A stretch of DNA of 64,000 bases, from positions 1-64,000 of the forward strand of contig CAVXNR010000035.1 in assembly GCA_963763095.1 (NCBI GenBank). The letters run 5' to 3'. Positions 35,826 to 46,100 of this stretch are shown here, piece by piece. Source of the stretch: CAVUCH01 sp963763095. Lineage in GTDB: Bacteria > Acidobacteriota > Vicinamibacteria > Vicinamibacterales > JAENWD01. The notes beneath the pieces are model-generated. The model was not told where the DNA came from, searched no databases, and was given only the letters and a program-made list of their open reading frames with translations. The translations under genes were made by a program, and so were the position numbers. Every line of letters begins with the position of its first letter. The stretch's first letter is position 1.

Positions 35826-37886
35826 GTGGCCGGAGAGGCCCGTCCGCCGCCGCCTGCCGCCGCTGCGCCGGCGCTGCCGGACCGCCTCGCGCAGCGGGTG
35901 ATCGTGGAGCACGTCAGACCCGAGATCGACGGCGGCCGCTTTCCCATCAAGCGAACGCCCGGCGAGCGCGTCGTCGTCGCGGCAGCCATTCATGCAGATG
36001 GCCACGACGCGATCGCGGCCTCCCTGTGGTACCGCACCGTTGAACATCACTCCGCGGGGGCGGCGGCCGAGTGGTCACGGCCGTTCGACACGACGGCGGG
36101 CTGGCAGGAAGTCACGATGGTGCCGCTCGGGAACGACGAGTGGACCGCGGCGTTCACCGTCGGCAGCGGCCCCGGCGGCGCGGAGTACACGATCGAGGCG
36201 TGGGTCGACACGTTCGCATCGTGGCGCAAGGGGCTGGTGGCGAAGGTGCAGGCCGGGCAGGACGTCTCGAGCGAGCTGCTCGAGGGCGCCGCCCTGCTCC
36301 GTGACGCCGCCTCCCGCTCGCCCCGCGCCGATCTGCTGCTCGACCGTGCCGCGCTCCTCGCCAGTGATGCCGACGCGCGAGTGCGCGAGACGGCCGCCCT
36401 CGATCCCCTCGTGGCCGATGCCGCCTCCGCCGCGGCCGATCGCCGGCGCGCCACCATGTACGACCGGGTCCTACGCGTGCTGGTGGATCGCGAGCGCGCC
36501 CGTTTCGCATCGTGGTACGAGATGTTTCCCCGGTCAGGCGGGACAGACCCGACGCGAAGCGCCACGTTCCGCGAGGCTGAATCCGCCCTGCCCCGTATCG
36601 CCGCCATGGCCTTCGACGTTCTCTACCTGCCGCCGGTGCACCCGATCGGGCACACGCATCGCAAGGGGCGCAACAACACGCTCACGCCCGCCCCCGACGA
36701 TGTGGGCAGTCCCTGGGCGATCGGGAGCGAGGAGGGAGGCCACACCGCCGTCGACCCGGCCCTCGGCACGCTCGAGGACTTCGACCATTTCTTCGCGGCC
36801 GCTCGAAGCCTCGACCTCGAGGTGGCGCTCGATCTCGCCTACCAGTGCTCCCCCGATCACCCCTGGGTGCGTGAGCACCCGGAGTGGTTCCGCCATCGGC
36901 CCGACGGCACAATCAAGTACGCCGAGAACCCGCCGAAGAAGTACCAGGACATCTATCCCATCGACTTCGAGTGTGCCGAGTGGCGCAGCCTCTGGGTGGC
37001 GCTGAAGGGGGTCGTCGAGTTCTGGTGCGCGCGGGGCGTGCGCATCTTCCGCGTGGACAACCCGCATACGAAGGCCTTCCACTTCTGGGAGTGGATGATT
37101 GCCGACGTGCGCCGGCAGTACCCCGACACAGTCTTTCTCGCCGAGGCCTTCACCCGTCCGCGGATCATGAAGTACCTCGCGAAGCTCGGGTTCGACCAGT
37201 CCTACACGTACTTCACGTGGCGGAATACCCGCACCGAGCTGATGGAGTACTTCACCGAGCTCACGCAGACGGAGGTTCGCGAGTACATGCGGCCGAACCT
37301 CTTCGCGAATACGCCCGACATCCTCCACGAGTACCTGCAGGCAGGCGGGCCTGCCGCGTTCCGGATCCGCCTGGTGCTCGCAGCAACGCTTGGTGCCACC
37401 TACGGCATCTACAGCGGCTTCGAGTTGTGCGAGAACGTGCCGGTCCGTCCGGGCTCCGAGGAGTACCTCGATTCCGAGAAGTACCAGGTCCGGATCCGCG
37501 ACTGGGACACTCCGGGAAATCTGGCACCGCTCATCACCCGGGTGAACACGATCCGCCGGCAGCATCCGGCGCTGCAGTCGGACTGGAGCCTGCGGTTCTT
37601 CGCGACGGACAACCCCGAGATCCTCTGCTACTCGAAGAGCACGGGCGACAACAGCGACCTTCTCCTCATCGTGGTCAGCCTGGATCCGCACCACATGCAA
37701 CAGGGCTGGGTGCAGGGGCCCGTGGCCGACGTCCAGAGCGGGCCCGACGGCGGCTACCCAGCGGAGGATCTGTTAACCGGGGCCAGGTATCTCTGGCGAG
37801 GTGAATGGAACTACGTGCGACTCACGCCCGAGCACCCGGCACACATCCTCCACCTGCCATCCGGCCGGGGCAGCACCGGCGGCTGA
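35826..37886 (+). CDS. glgE: Alpha-1,4-glucan:maltose-1-phosphate maltosyltransferase
   Basis: GlgE extends alpha-glucan using maltose-1-phosphate. The GH13_3 patterns are clear: VIVEHVRPEIDGGRFPIKR at the N-terminus, VLYLPPVHPIGHTHRKGRNN, FRVDNPHTKAFHFWEW (nucleophile Asp), FLAEAFTRPRIM (Glu) and ANTPDILHEYLQ. The length of 686 residues is near normal. The GTG at 35826 is used; an ATG at 35780 with GAGG upstream would join in frame if one C of the run 35820-35823 were absent. The stop overlaps the maltokinase ATG (TGATG). Confidence 0.95.
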   Translation: MAGEARPPPPAAAAPALPDRLAQRVIVEHVRPEIDGGRFPIKRTPGERVVVAAAIHADGHDAIAASLWYRTVEHHSAGAAAEWSRPFDTTAGWQEVTMVPLGNDEWTAAFTVGSGPGGAEYTIEAWVDTFASWRKGLVAKVQAGQDVSSELLEGAALLRDAASRSPRADLLLDRAALLASDADARVRETAALDPLVADAASAAADRRRATMYDRVLRVLVDRERARFASWYEMFPRSGGTDPTRSATFREAESALPRIAAMAFDVLYLPPVHPIGHTHRKGRNNTLTPAPDDVGSPWAIGSEEGGHTAVDPALGTLEDFDHFFAAARSLDLEVALDLAYQCSPDHPWVREHPEWFRHRPDGTIKYAENPPKKYQDIYPIDFECAEWRSLWVALKGVVEFWCARGVRIFRVDNPHTKAFHFWEWMIADVRRQYPDTVFLAEAFTRPRIMKYLAKLGFDQSYTYFTWRNTRTELMEYFTELTQTEVREYMRPNLFANTPDILHEYLQAGGPAAFRIRLVLAATLGATYGIYSGFELCENVPVRPGSEEYLDSEKYQVRIRDWDTPGNLAPLITRVNTIRRQHPALQSDWSLRFFATDNPEILCYSKSTGDNSDLLLIVVSLDPHHMQQGWVQGPVADVQSGPDGGYPAEDLLTGARYLWRGEWNYVRLTPEHPAHILHLPSGRGSTGG

Positions 37887-39502
37887 TGCCTGCGATCCCG
37901 GTACTCGGCGCCTCACGCTTCGAATGCGTGTTCGAGGGCGCCGCGCGCACGGTGCTCGAGGGGACGGCGCTGCCCGCGTTTCTCGCGCGACAGCGCTGGT
38001 TCGGCGGCAAGGCGCGGCCGATCGCGCGGGTCCACGTCTTCGACGGAGGCCCGCTGCAACCGCCGCTCACGCCGTTCCTGGCGGTGGCGGACGTCCAGTT
38101 CGCCGATGGGGGCACCGAACGCTACGCACTGCCGCTGACGGTCCTCGCCGAGCCTGAGATTTCAACCCTCCTGACGCACAGGCCGTCCGCGGCGATCGCA
38201 TGGATCGATGCGGAAGGCGGACGGCTGCTGACCGATGCCCTCGCGGACGACAACGCCTGCCGCGGGCTGCTCGCGGCCATCGACGCACGGCGGCAATTCG
38301 GCTTCATCGAAGGCAGCGTCGTCAGCGTGCGCGACGTGCCGTCGGTCGTCCATGCTCCGCTGACGGACATCGCCGTGCGGCGCAGCGGCGCCGAGCAGAG
38401 CAACTCGTCGGTCATCTTCGGACGGGCGTCCATCCTGAAGATCTATCGCCGCCTCGAGCCGGGCCCGCATCCGGAGCTCGAGCTCGGTCGCTTCCTGCGC
38501 AAGGTCGGCTTCGCGGACGTGCCGGCGGTGCTCGGCTCCATGGAGTACACGACCGGGCTCGAGAGCGCCGCGCTCGCCGTGCTGCACGCGCTGGTGCCCG
38601 ACAGCACCGACGGCTGGGAACACGCGCTCGAACACGTCGGCCAGTACTACGCACGCGTCGGCAGCGGTCCGACGGACCTCGCGCGGTCGCTGATCCCGCC
38701 AGGCACGCTGCTCGAGCTCCCGCACCACGATCTCGCACCCGCGGCGCGCGGGCCGATCGGGGCGTACCTCGAGGCCGCCCACACGCTCGGTCATCAGACC
38801 GCCGCGTTGCATCTGGCCCTCGCCCGGGGTGCCGAGGACGCGCTGGCGCCGCAGCCGATCACACCAGACGATGTGCTCACGGCTGTGGAGGAGACCCGCG
38901 CACGGGCGAGCCGTGCGCTGGCTCTTCTGGCGGCACGGGCCCCGCTGCTCGCGGGCCACAGCGCTGAGCGCGCGGATGCACTGCTGGCGCTGCAGCCCGC
39001 GCTGTTCAACCGGCTCGACCTGCTGGCCACCGCGCGGCTCACCGCGACCAAGACGCGCTGTCACCAGGACTACCACCTGGGCCAGCTGCTGTGGACAGGC
39101 GCCCGGTACGCAATGCTCGACTTCGAAGGCGAGCCCGCGCGGTCGCTGACGGACCGCCGCCGCAAGCGCTCGCCGCTCACGGACGTCGCGGGCATGCTGC
39201 GCTCCTACAGCTACGCCGCCTGGTCCGGCCTCTTCGCCTGGAGTCGGGCACACCACGCCGACGCGCTGGAACGCGCGCCATGGGCCACGCTATGGGAGAC
39301 AGCCGTGAGCGCCGCGTTCCTGTCGTCGTACCTGGCCGACACACACGGCGCGTCGTTCATCCCGCCGGACCCCGCCCAGCTCGCCGCATTGCTGGAGCTG
39401 CTGATGATCGACAAGGCGATCTATGAGCTCGATTACGAGCTGAACAACCGGCCAGACTGGCTGCCGGTTCCGATTGAGGGCCTGCTCCGTCTGGTGCGTT
39501 GA
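37886..39502 (+). CDS. mak: Maltokinase
   Basis: The enzyme makes maltose-1-phosphate from maltose and ATP, the donor for GlgE. The N-terminal cap (LPAFLARQRWFGGKARPIARV) and the kinase motifs CHQDYHLGQLLWTG (catalytic Asp) and MLDFEGEPARSL are present, and SNSSVIFGRASILKIYRRL matches the nucleotide-binding part. With 538 residues it is a free-standing kinase, not fused to trehalose synthase as in many Acidobacteriota and Actinobacteria. It starts at the ATG overlapping the glgE stop, so the two are coupled. Confidence 0.93.
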   Translation: MPAIPVLGASRFECVFEGAARTVLEGTALPAFLARQRWFGGKARPIARVHVFDGGPLQPPLTPFLAVADVQFADGGTERYALPLTVLAEPEISTLLTHRPSAAIAWIDAEGGRLLTDALADDNACRGLLAAIDARRQFGFIEGSVVSVRDVPSVVHAPLTDIAVRRSGAEQSNSSVIFGRASILKIYRRLEPGPHPELELGRFLRKVGFADVPAVLGSMEYTTGLESAALAVLHALVPDSTDGWEHALEHVGQYYARVGSGPTDLARSLIPPGTLLELPHHDLAPAARGPIGAYLEAAHTLGHQTAALHLALARGAEDALAPQPITPDDVLTAVEETRARASRALALLAARAPLLAGHSAERADALLALQPALFNRLDLLATARLTATKTRCHQDYHLGQLLWTGARYAMLDFEGEPARSLTDRRRKRSPLTDVAGMLRSYSYAAWSGLFAWSRAHHADALERAPWATLWETAVSAAFLSSYLADTHGASFIPPDPAQLAALLELLMIDKAIYELDYELNNRPDWLPVPIEGLLRLVR

Positions 39503-39548
39503 TCGCGTTGTGTGTTGATCGATGGGACGTTGTCACTGAACCACTCAT

Positions 39549-39608
39549 GTGGGGCAGGGCTTCAGCCCTGCAAATCAGCGCGCGAGCAGGCCTGAAGGCC
39601 TGCCCCAC
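39549..39608. repeat. Two TGAA-loop hairpins enclosed by an outer stem
   Basis: Outer arms GTGGGGCAGG (39549-39558) and CCTGCCCCAC (39599-39608) are perfectly inverse. Inside lie GCAGGGCTTCAGCCCTGC (39554-39571) and GCAGGCCTGAAGGCCTGC (39586-39603). The two inner hairpins have different stems and opposite loop orientation. It separates the convergent maltokinase and MFS genes. Confidence 0.85.
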
Positions 39609-39643
39609 GTGACTACACAAGTGAATCGCAGGTGTGAGAAGGC

Positions 39644-40981
39644 CTAGCGGCCAACGCTCGCCGACGCGTCAGCAACTGCCACAGGGTCGTGCACGCGAGA
39701 GACGAGTAATGCGGCCAGCGCGAGACAGCCACCCCCGATGAGCACGACGTAGACCGGCGCATTCGGATTGCCTTCACCGAACGCCGTCCGGATGAGCGGT
39801 CCGAACGTGAGCGCCTGCAGGATCTCGGGCAGTACGATGAAGAAATTGAACACGCCCATGTAGAGGCCCACCCGCCCCGCGGGCAGCGAGCCTGCCAGGA
39901 TCGCGTAGGGCATGGAGAGAATGGAGGCCCACGCCACTCCCACGCCGCACATCGACAGCACCAGCAGCCACGGCTCGCGAATGACCCACACCGACAGCAG
40001 GCCCACGCTGCCGCAGAGCAGCGCCGTCGCGTGCACCGTCTTGCGGCTGGTGACGGCCGCGAAGCGTGGGAGGGCAAACGCGACGAGGAAGCACACGATC
40101 GAGTAGATCGAGAACGTGAAGTTCCCCCACTCCACCCCGCGCGTGTAGATCTCCGACTGCGCATCGACCGCGCCGAACACGTGGCGCGCCACGGCGGGGA
40201 CGTAGAACAGCCACATGCAGAAGAGGCCGAGCCACGTGAAGAACTGCACGGCAGCGAGCTGCTTCATGGTGTGCGGCATCTCACGCACAGCGGCAACGAT
40301 CTCCTGCACACCCGCGGCAACGCCGCGCCGCTCCTGTTTCATCCGCTCGAACGCGGCCATGTCCTCCGGCGGGTACTCATCGGTGGTCATCACCGTCCAC
40401 AGCACCCCCAGAAGGAACGCCACCGCGCCCACCTGGAACGCGTACTTCACCGTGAGCGGGATCCCACTCGGCGTAGTGCCCTCGACGCCCAGGTAGCGGA
40501 ACAGGAGCGGCAGCGTGCCCGCGAAGGTTGCGCCGAGCCCGATGAAGAAGCTCTGCATCACGAAGCCCGTGGTGCGCTGCCGGTCGTTCAGCTTGTCCGC
40601 AACGAACGCGCGAAAGGGCTCCATGCTCACGTTGATGCTGGCGTCGAGCATCCATAGCAGGCCCGCGGCCATCCAGAGCGAAGACGACGTGGGCATGATG
40701 AACAACGCGATGCTGGAGCAGATGGCACCGACCAGGAAGTAGGGACGCCGCCGCCCGAGCCTCCCCCACGTGCGATCGCTGAGGGTGCCGACAATGGGCT
40801 GCACGAGCAGACCCGTCAGCGGCGCCGCGAGCCAGAGAATCGGGATGCGATCGGGTTGGGCGCCGAGCGTCTCGTAGATGGCGCTCATGTTCCCCATCTG
40901 CAGGCCCCAGCCGAACTGGATCCCGAGGAACCCGAAGCTCATGTTCCAGATCTGCCAGAAGGAGAGTGTCGGCTTGGACAT
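39644..40981 (-). CDS. MFS sugar transporter (SLC45/sucrose-maltose carrier type)
   Basis: Twelve transmembrane segments over 445 residues. The opening SFGFLGIQFGWGLQMGNMS and the loop GTLSDRTWGRLGRRRPYFLVG are characteristic of the SUT/SLC45-like carriers of sucrose or maltose. It lies between maltokinase and a secreted amylase, so maltose or maltodextrin is the most likely cargo. The transport direction would be inward, by proton symport, as is known for the family. Confidence 0.87.
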   Translation of the reverse strand: MSKPTLSFWQIWNMSFGFLGIQFGWGLQMGNMSAIYETLGAQPDRIPILWLAAPLTGLLVQPIVGTLSDRTWGRLGRRRPYFLVGAICSSIALFIMPTSSSLWMAAGLLWMLDASINVSMEPFRAFVADKLNDRQRTTGFVMQSFFIGLGATFAGTLPLLFRYLGVEGTTPSGIPLTVKYAFQVGAVAFLLGVLWTVMTTDEYPPEDMAAFERMKQERRGVAAGVQEIVAAVREMPHTMKQLAAVQFFTWLGLFCMWLFYVPAVARHVFGAVDAQSEIYTRGVEWGNFTFSIYSIVCFLVAFALPRFAAVTSRKTVHATALLCGSVGLLSVWVIREPWLLVLSMCGVGVAWASILSMPYAILAGSLPAGRVGLYMGVFNFFIVLPEILQALTFGPLIRTAFGEGNPNAPVYVVLIGGGCLALAALLVSRVHDPVAVADASASVGR

Positions 40982-40998
40982 AGGCTTTCTTCGGTTAC

Positions 40999-41105
40999 GG
41001 CATCAGGCTGCGGGCGCCAGGCTGCAGGCGGCGTCTGGCTCCGGGCTCCCGGCTCCGGGCTCCAGGTTCAGAGCGCGCCGCCGCCCGCCGCCCGCCGCCC
41101 GCCGC
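40999..41105. repeat. GC-rich mixed repeat before the MFS gene
   Basis: The stretch combines GGCTGCGGGCGCC and CAGGCTGCAGGCGGCG (as at 408 and 15608), a triplet of GGCTCC/GGGCTC units (41036-41065), and CCGCCCGCC repeated four times (41077-41103). It fills the gap between the amylase stop and the MFS start. The pairing between left and right halves is incomplete. Confidence 0.6.
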
Positions 41106-41116
41106 CGAGAAACGTC

Positions 41117-43000
41117 TCACTCGGGCACGAGTATGGCTGCCGACCTTGCGGGCAGCGTTACCGTCACCGCGCCGTTCGTGACGGCCGCACGTCCGAGAAC
41201 ACCCAGCCGATCGTTCAGCGTCACGTCCTTCGGGAGACGTGTGCCATTCACGCTGACCGTGAACGCCGCCGGCTTCGTGTCGTTGTTCATCGCGACGAGC
41301 ACGGAACTGGTGTCGTCCGTTCGCGCGAAGACGTATTGCTGGTCGGCCACGTAGAGGTGCTGCAACAGGCCGCGGCGGAGCGGCGCGAGCTCATGACGCA
41401 CATGGATCACGCGACGGAGGTGATCGAATACGTCCTGCTCCTGCGGTGTCCGCCCCTGTGCGGTGAAGGCATCACGCGCGTCGCCGGCGAAAGCGCCGGG
41501 CAGGCTCCGCCGGTTGTCCGGGTCGCCACCACCTGGAATGGCGATCTCATCGCCGTAATAGATCTGCGGCGTCCCCCGTGTCGTCATGATGAAGGTCTGC
41601 GCGAGCTTCAGCCCCGCGGTGGTCGCGCCCGTCTCATGCATGAAGCGCAGCATGTCGTGGTTGCCGAGGAACACCACGAGTCGGGACGCGTCGGGATACA
41701 GGTAGTCGCGCGCGAGCATCTGTGCCACCTCCCGCACCGGCTTGCCCTCGGCAAAGGCATGACGAATCGCGAAGAACAGCGGAAAATCGAACAGCGAGTC
41801 GACCCTCGTGTCTACGCCGTCGAACCGCACGCGGCCGCCCGCGAAGAACGACACCAGCGTGGGATCAGCGTCGTACAGCTCGCCCACCGCTGTCAGCTGG
41901 GGGTACTCGCGCTTGAGCGCGTCCATCCAGCGGGCCCAGAACGCGCGCGGCACGTAGGGCCACGTGTCCTGCCGGATGCCGTCGAGGCCAAGCACACCCA
42001 CCCACCATAGCGAGTTCTGGATGATGTAGCGCGCGGCCTCGTCGTCTTCCTGGTTCAGGTCTGGCAGGATGTCGATGAACCACCCGTCCAGGGTGGCGCG
42101 TCGCGCCTGGGGCGTCGCATGGGGATCCTGCAGCGTCCACGTCTGCCACGTGTTCGCGAGGTGATTCGCTGCCGTGCCGTTGAACCACGTGGGCGTGGGC
42201 GGGTCGTTCACCCACGGGTGGTAGGGGCCGGAGTGATTGGCAACCTGATCCTGGATCACCTTGATGCCGAGCGCCTGCGACGCCCGCACGAGCGCGACGA
42301 GATCGGCCATCGAGCCGAAGTGTTCCTCGACACCATAGAAGTCGACCGCGCCGTAGCCGTGGTAATCGGTGATTGGACGGTCGTCGTACCGCTCCTTCTC
42401 GTTCAGATGATCGACGTTGTCGTACCACGGGTTCAGCCAGAGCGCGGTGACCCCGAGGTCCTTCAGGTACGGGAGCTTCTCGATCAGACCCCTGAAGTCG
42501 CCGCCGTGATAATAACGGGCCTTGGTCCGATCGAAGAGGCCTGGCGACCGCGGCGGATCATTGTTGGAGGGATCACCGTCCCGGAAGCGATCCGGCATCG
42601 CCAGGTAGATCACGTCGTCTGGCGAGAAGCCCTGAAAGCGGCCGGCGCGCGGGAGAGGCGCCGAAATCTCGAACGGTGCGTCGGTGGTACCCGACGGCGT
42701 GGTGACGCGGAGCCGGCGCGCACCGGGCAACGCGTCAGGGGCAATCGTGACGTCCACGAACAGGTAGGAACCGGCAGCGTTCACGCGAACGAGCCCGATC
42801 GAGAGGCCGTCGCCGACGGCATCCACGCGTGCGCCCTGTAGTGCCGTGCCGCGCATCAGCACGCGGACAGGACTCCACGTATGACCTGGCCACCAGTTGG
42901 GCGGTTCGACTTTGCTGATGACAGGCTGGCCCGCGGAGACACCGGCGACCGACAGCATCACGAGGAACGTGACCGCGAACGGGGCGCGCCGGGGCTTCAT
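41117..43000 (-). CDS. Secreted alpha-amylase/cyclomaltodextrinase-like GH13 enzyme
   Basis: A signal peptide (LVMLSVAGVSAGQ) directs the enzyme out of the cytoplasm. Residues 25-115 form the Ig-like N-terminal domain of cyclomaltodextrinase/SusA type (VEPPNWWPGHTWSPVRVLM). The GH13 barrel shows VIQDQVANHSG, GLDGIRQDTW (nucleophile Asp), AVGELYD (acid Glu) and FLGNHD. The length is 627 residues from ATG at 43000. With the neighbouring carrier and maltokinase it could feed maltose into glucan synthesis. Confidence 0.93.
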   Translation of the reverse strand: MKPRRAPFAVTFLVMLSVAGVSAGQPVISKVEPPNWWPGHTWSPVRVLMRGTALQGARVDAVGDGLSIGLVRVNAAGSYLFVDVTIAPDALPGARRLRVTTPSGTTDAPFEISAPLPRAGRFQGFSPDDVIYLAMPDRFRDGDPSNNDPPRSPGLFDRTKARYYHGGDFRGLIEKLPYLKDLGVTALWLNPWYDNVDHLNEKERYDDRPITDYHGYGAVDFYGVEEHFGSMADLVALVRASQALGIKVIQDQVANHSGPYHPWVNDPPTPTWFNGTAANHLANTWQTWTLQDPHATPQARRATLDGWFIDILPDLNQEDDEAARYIIQNSLWWVGVLGLDGIRQDTWPYVPRAFWARWMDALKREYPQLTAVGELYDADPTLVSFFAGGRVRFDGVDTRVDSLFDFPLFFAIRHAFAEGKPVREVAQMLARDYLYPDASRLVVFLGNHDMLRFMHETGATTAGLKLAQTFIMTTRGTPQIYYGDEIAIPGGGDPDNRRSLPGAFAGDARDAFTAQGRTPQEQDVFDHLRRVIHVRHELAPLRRGLLQHLYVADQQYVFARTDDTSSVLVAMNNDTKPAAFTVSVNGTRLPKDVTLNDRLGVLGRAAVTNGAVTVTLPARSAAILVPE

Positions 43001-43052
43001 GGCTGCTGGGAGCGCTACTGTTTCACCAACCGCCGAACGAGTCAATTTCTGT

Positions 43053-43076
43053 CCGCCGGGACTGAAGTCCCGGCGG
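43053..43076. repeat. TGAA-loop hairpin, CCGCCGGGAC stem
   Basis: A 10-base perfect stem (CCGCCGGGAC / GTCCCGGCGG) closed by TGAA. It lies in the gap between the heme/HEAT gene stop and the amylase start, both on the minus strand. Confidence 0.85.
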
Positions 43077-43121
43077 GCAACTGAGGCTGCCGTCATCCTC
43101 TACGCGGCTCCACATCCGCGC

Positions 43122-46100
43122 TCATTGCCGCAGGAACGCCAGCAGGTCTGCCATCTGCTCCGGTGTGATCAGCTTGTCGAGATCGGCTGGCATGGCCGAC
43201 TGAGGCGAGACGGTCATCGTGCGGATCTCGCCGCGTGGGATCGTCACCTGCTGCGCGCTGCCCTGCCGTAGCGTGATTGACGTTGGAGTCTGGTTCGCGA
43301 GCACCCCCGAGTCCGTCGTCCCCGAGGTGCGCTCGACGACGTAGGTCTCGTACTTCTGGGCGATGGATTGGCTGGGCAGCAGGATATCGGAGAGCAGCAG
43401 CAGGGGCGGGCGATGGCTCACCGTTGCCAGGTCTGGCCCGAGATCGGTCCCACCCGTTCCGCCGATGGCATGGCAGGCAGCGCAGACAGCCGCGAACACC
43501 TGCTTGCCCCGCTCGGGATCCCCCGACATGTCGAGCGCTGCAGCGTAGCGCGTAATCGTCTGTCCCCGGCGCCGGGGGTCCTCCTCGAGCAGGGCACGCG
43601 CGGCTGCGCGGATCTGCTCGTTGCGGTTCATGATCAGCCGGCGCTTCTGGTGGAAGTCGAGCGTCCACGTCTTGACCGCGCCCGACTTGATTGCATCCAC
43701 CAGCATCCACGTCCTGGACTCATCGGCCAGCAGCGCTCCTGCGGCGTCGGATCGGGCCGCAGGGGTCAGCTGCGGCCACTTGCCGAGCAGGAAGGTGCCG
43801 ATCGCGCGCCCCGGGCGCTGCCCCAGAGCTTTGATGGCTGCCGACTGCACCGCCTCCGGCTCTTGCAGGTCCACGAGCGCCTGCAGCAACGCCGTGCGGT
43901 CCGTCGCACGATCGAGCGCCAGCAGACCCACCGCATCGGCGCGGCGCATCTCATCGCCAGCCTTGGTCGTGGCCACGTGCTCCGCGCGCACGAGCGCCTC
44001 GCGGCCGGCGTCGCTCCCGCCGAGACCCGTGATGGCGAGCAGATGCAATACGCCCGCGCGAACCGGGGCCGAGGAGCTGTCCATCAGCGACAGCAATCGA
44101 TCGCGGCTGCCCTCAAGCGACGCCTGCGCCGACGGCCGTCCGCGCCCGCCGTCAGCCAACCCCTCGAGTGCGGCGGCTCGCCACCAGGCGCCCTCGCCGG
44201 TCGTCGCGGCGCCGGCCGGTTCCGCCACCGTGGTAATCACGCGGGCTATCTCCGGTGCCTGCTGTCGCGCACCGATCACGCTGGCGACCTGCCGCACGAA
44301 GCGGGCATGCCCCTCGGTTTCCTTCGTCGTGAGCGCGCCGGCGCCGGTGGTCGCACGCTCGAAATACCGCGCGGCACGATCCGACCCGGCACTCAGCCCC
44401 GCGATCTGCATCCACTCGTCGGCGAGCCCGGAGAACAGCAGCTGTTCGTGCGCTGCCGTTGCCGCGGGCGTGTTGACGCCGCCCAGCGTGGCCAGCACCT
44501 GGAACCGCACACGGGGGTCGGGGTCCGACGCCAGGGTCGTCAGGCGGGCGTCCAGCCCGGCGATCGACCCGTTCTTCTCCGCCAGGAGGACGGCGTTCTC
44601 ACGCACGCCCGGATCCGTGTCGGCAAGCGCCCGCGTGATGCTCGCTGCGTCGAGCGCGCCGAGACCCTCGAGCGTCCACAGAGCATGCAGCCGGCCCGGT
44701 CCGGTCGGAGCATCAGCCGCTTCCCTCACGAGGCTCGCAACGACGGCACGGTCCGCGCGCGAGACGAGCAGTCGCTGGGCCGTGCGCCGCCACCAGGCGT
44801 TCGGGTCCGAGAGCGCGGACACCAGCTGCTCGCTCGAGGCGGAGCCGAGAGCCGGATGGCGACGCCGTCCGGCATCCGCCGTGTCGCGCACGACGCGGTA
44901 GATGCGCCCCCGGTCCTGGCCCGCATACATCGAGCTCGGATCCCGCTGCGTGTCGCTGGCGGTCCACTCGGGGTGCTCGATCCGGGCCCGGTAGTAATCG
45001 ACGACGTACAGGGCGGCGTCCGGACCGACGTAGAAGTTCACCGGCCTGAACCACGCATCACCAGCGGCGAGGAACTCGCGGTCCGGCCTCCCGCGCCGCG
45101 CCGTGAACGTCGGCCCGGCCTGCGCCAGCACGTCACGGTGCACGAGGTTGTGCACCGGCTCCCCCTCGAACACCGACCCTTCGAAATCCCCGCCGAATGC
45201 ACCACCGAGATACATCGTCGGGGCGCACGCCGAGGTGAACTCCCCCGCCTCCGTCAGCAACTCGAAGTTCGGCCGCTTCGTGATCGGAAACACCTGCGCC
45301 GCTGCACCGTGATCGGGCACGTCGTGCATCACGCGCGGGACGAGCAGGTGCGGGTTTCGCTGCAGGTACCGCGCGCCGATCACCTCGTGCCACAGGTGGT
45401 GCGAGTTGTCGTTGCCGAAATAGCGGCCATACGCGTCGAACGTGTGTCCGTACTGCGATTCGCCGCCGACCGCTTCGGCCTCGAACGTGTCCGGCCGGAG
45501 CCGGACGGTGCTGTCCTTCGGATCCACAGGTGGGCGGTCTGGCGCAGCGGGAAACATCAGCGGCTTGCCGCGATCGCCGAAGAGCTCCTTGTAGATCACC
45601 GCGCCCGCCGGGCCCTGGTGCGCCACGTACACCCAGTTGTCGAGACCATAGATCGGCGAGTTGACCGTGTGCTGCGGGTTGCTGCGCGCAAACCCCGTGA
45701 GCACGACCTTGCGCACGTCGGCCCGCCCATCCCCGTCCGTGTCTTCGAAGTAGAGGACATCGGGTGCGGCGGTGACGAGAACGCCGTTCTTCCACCGCAT
45801 CACGCCTGTCGGCAGCACGAGACCGTCGGCGAACACACTCACGCGATCGAAGCGGCCGTCGCCATCGCGGTCCTCGAGCAGCTTCACCTTCCCGGACGGC
45901 GACACGTCGAGCGGATATCCCGGCATCTCGACGACGAAGAGGCGTCCGTCCTCGTCGAAGTCCATGGCAACCGGGCTCTGCACGTCCGGCTCGCTGACCA
46001 CCAGCTCCAGCCGGAAGCCCTGCTCGAGTTCCATCGTCCGCATAGAATCCGCTGGAGAGTACGGCGGACCGGCCGGGTCGGCAGGCGTGCGGCCAGCGGC

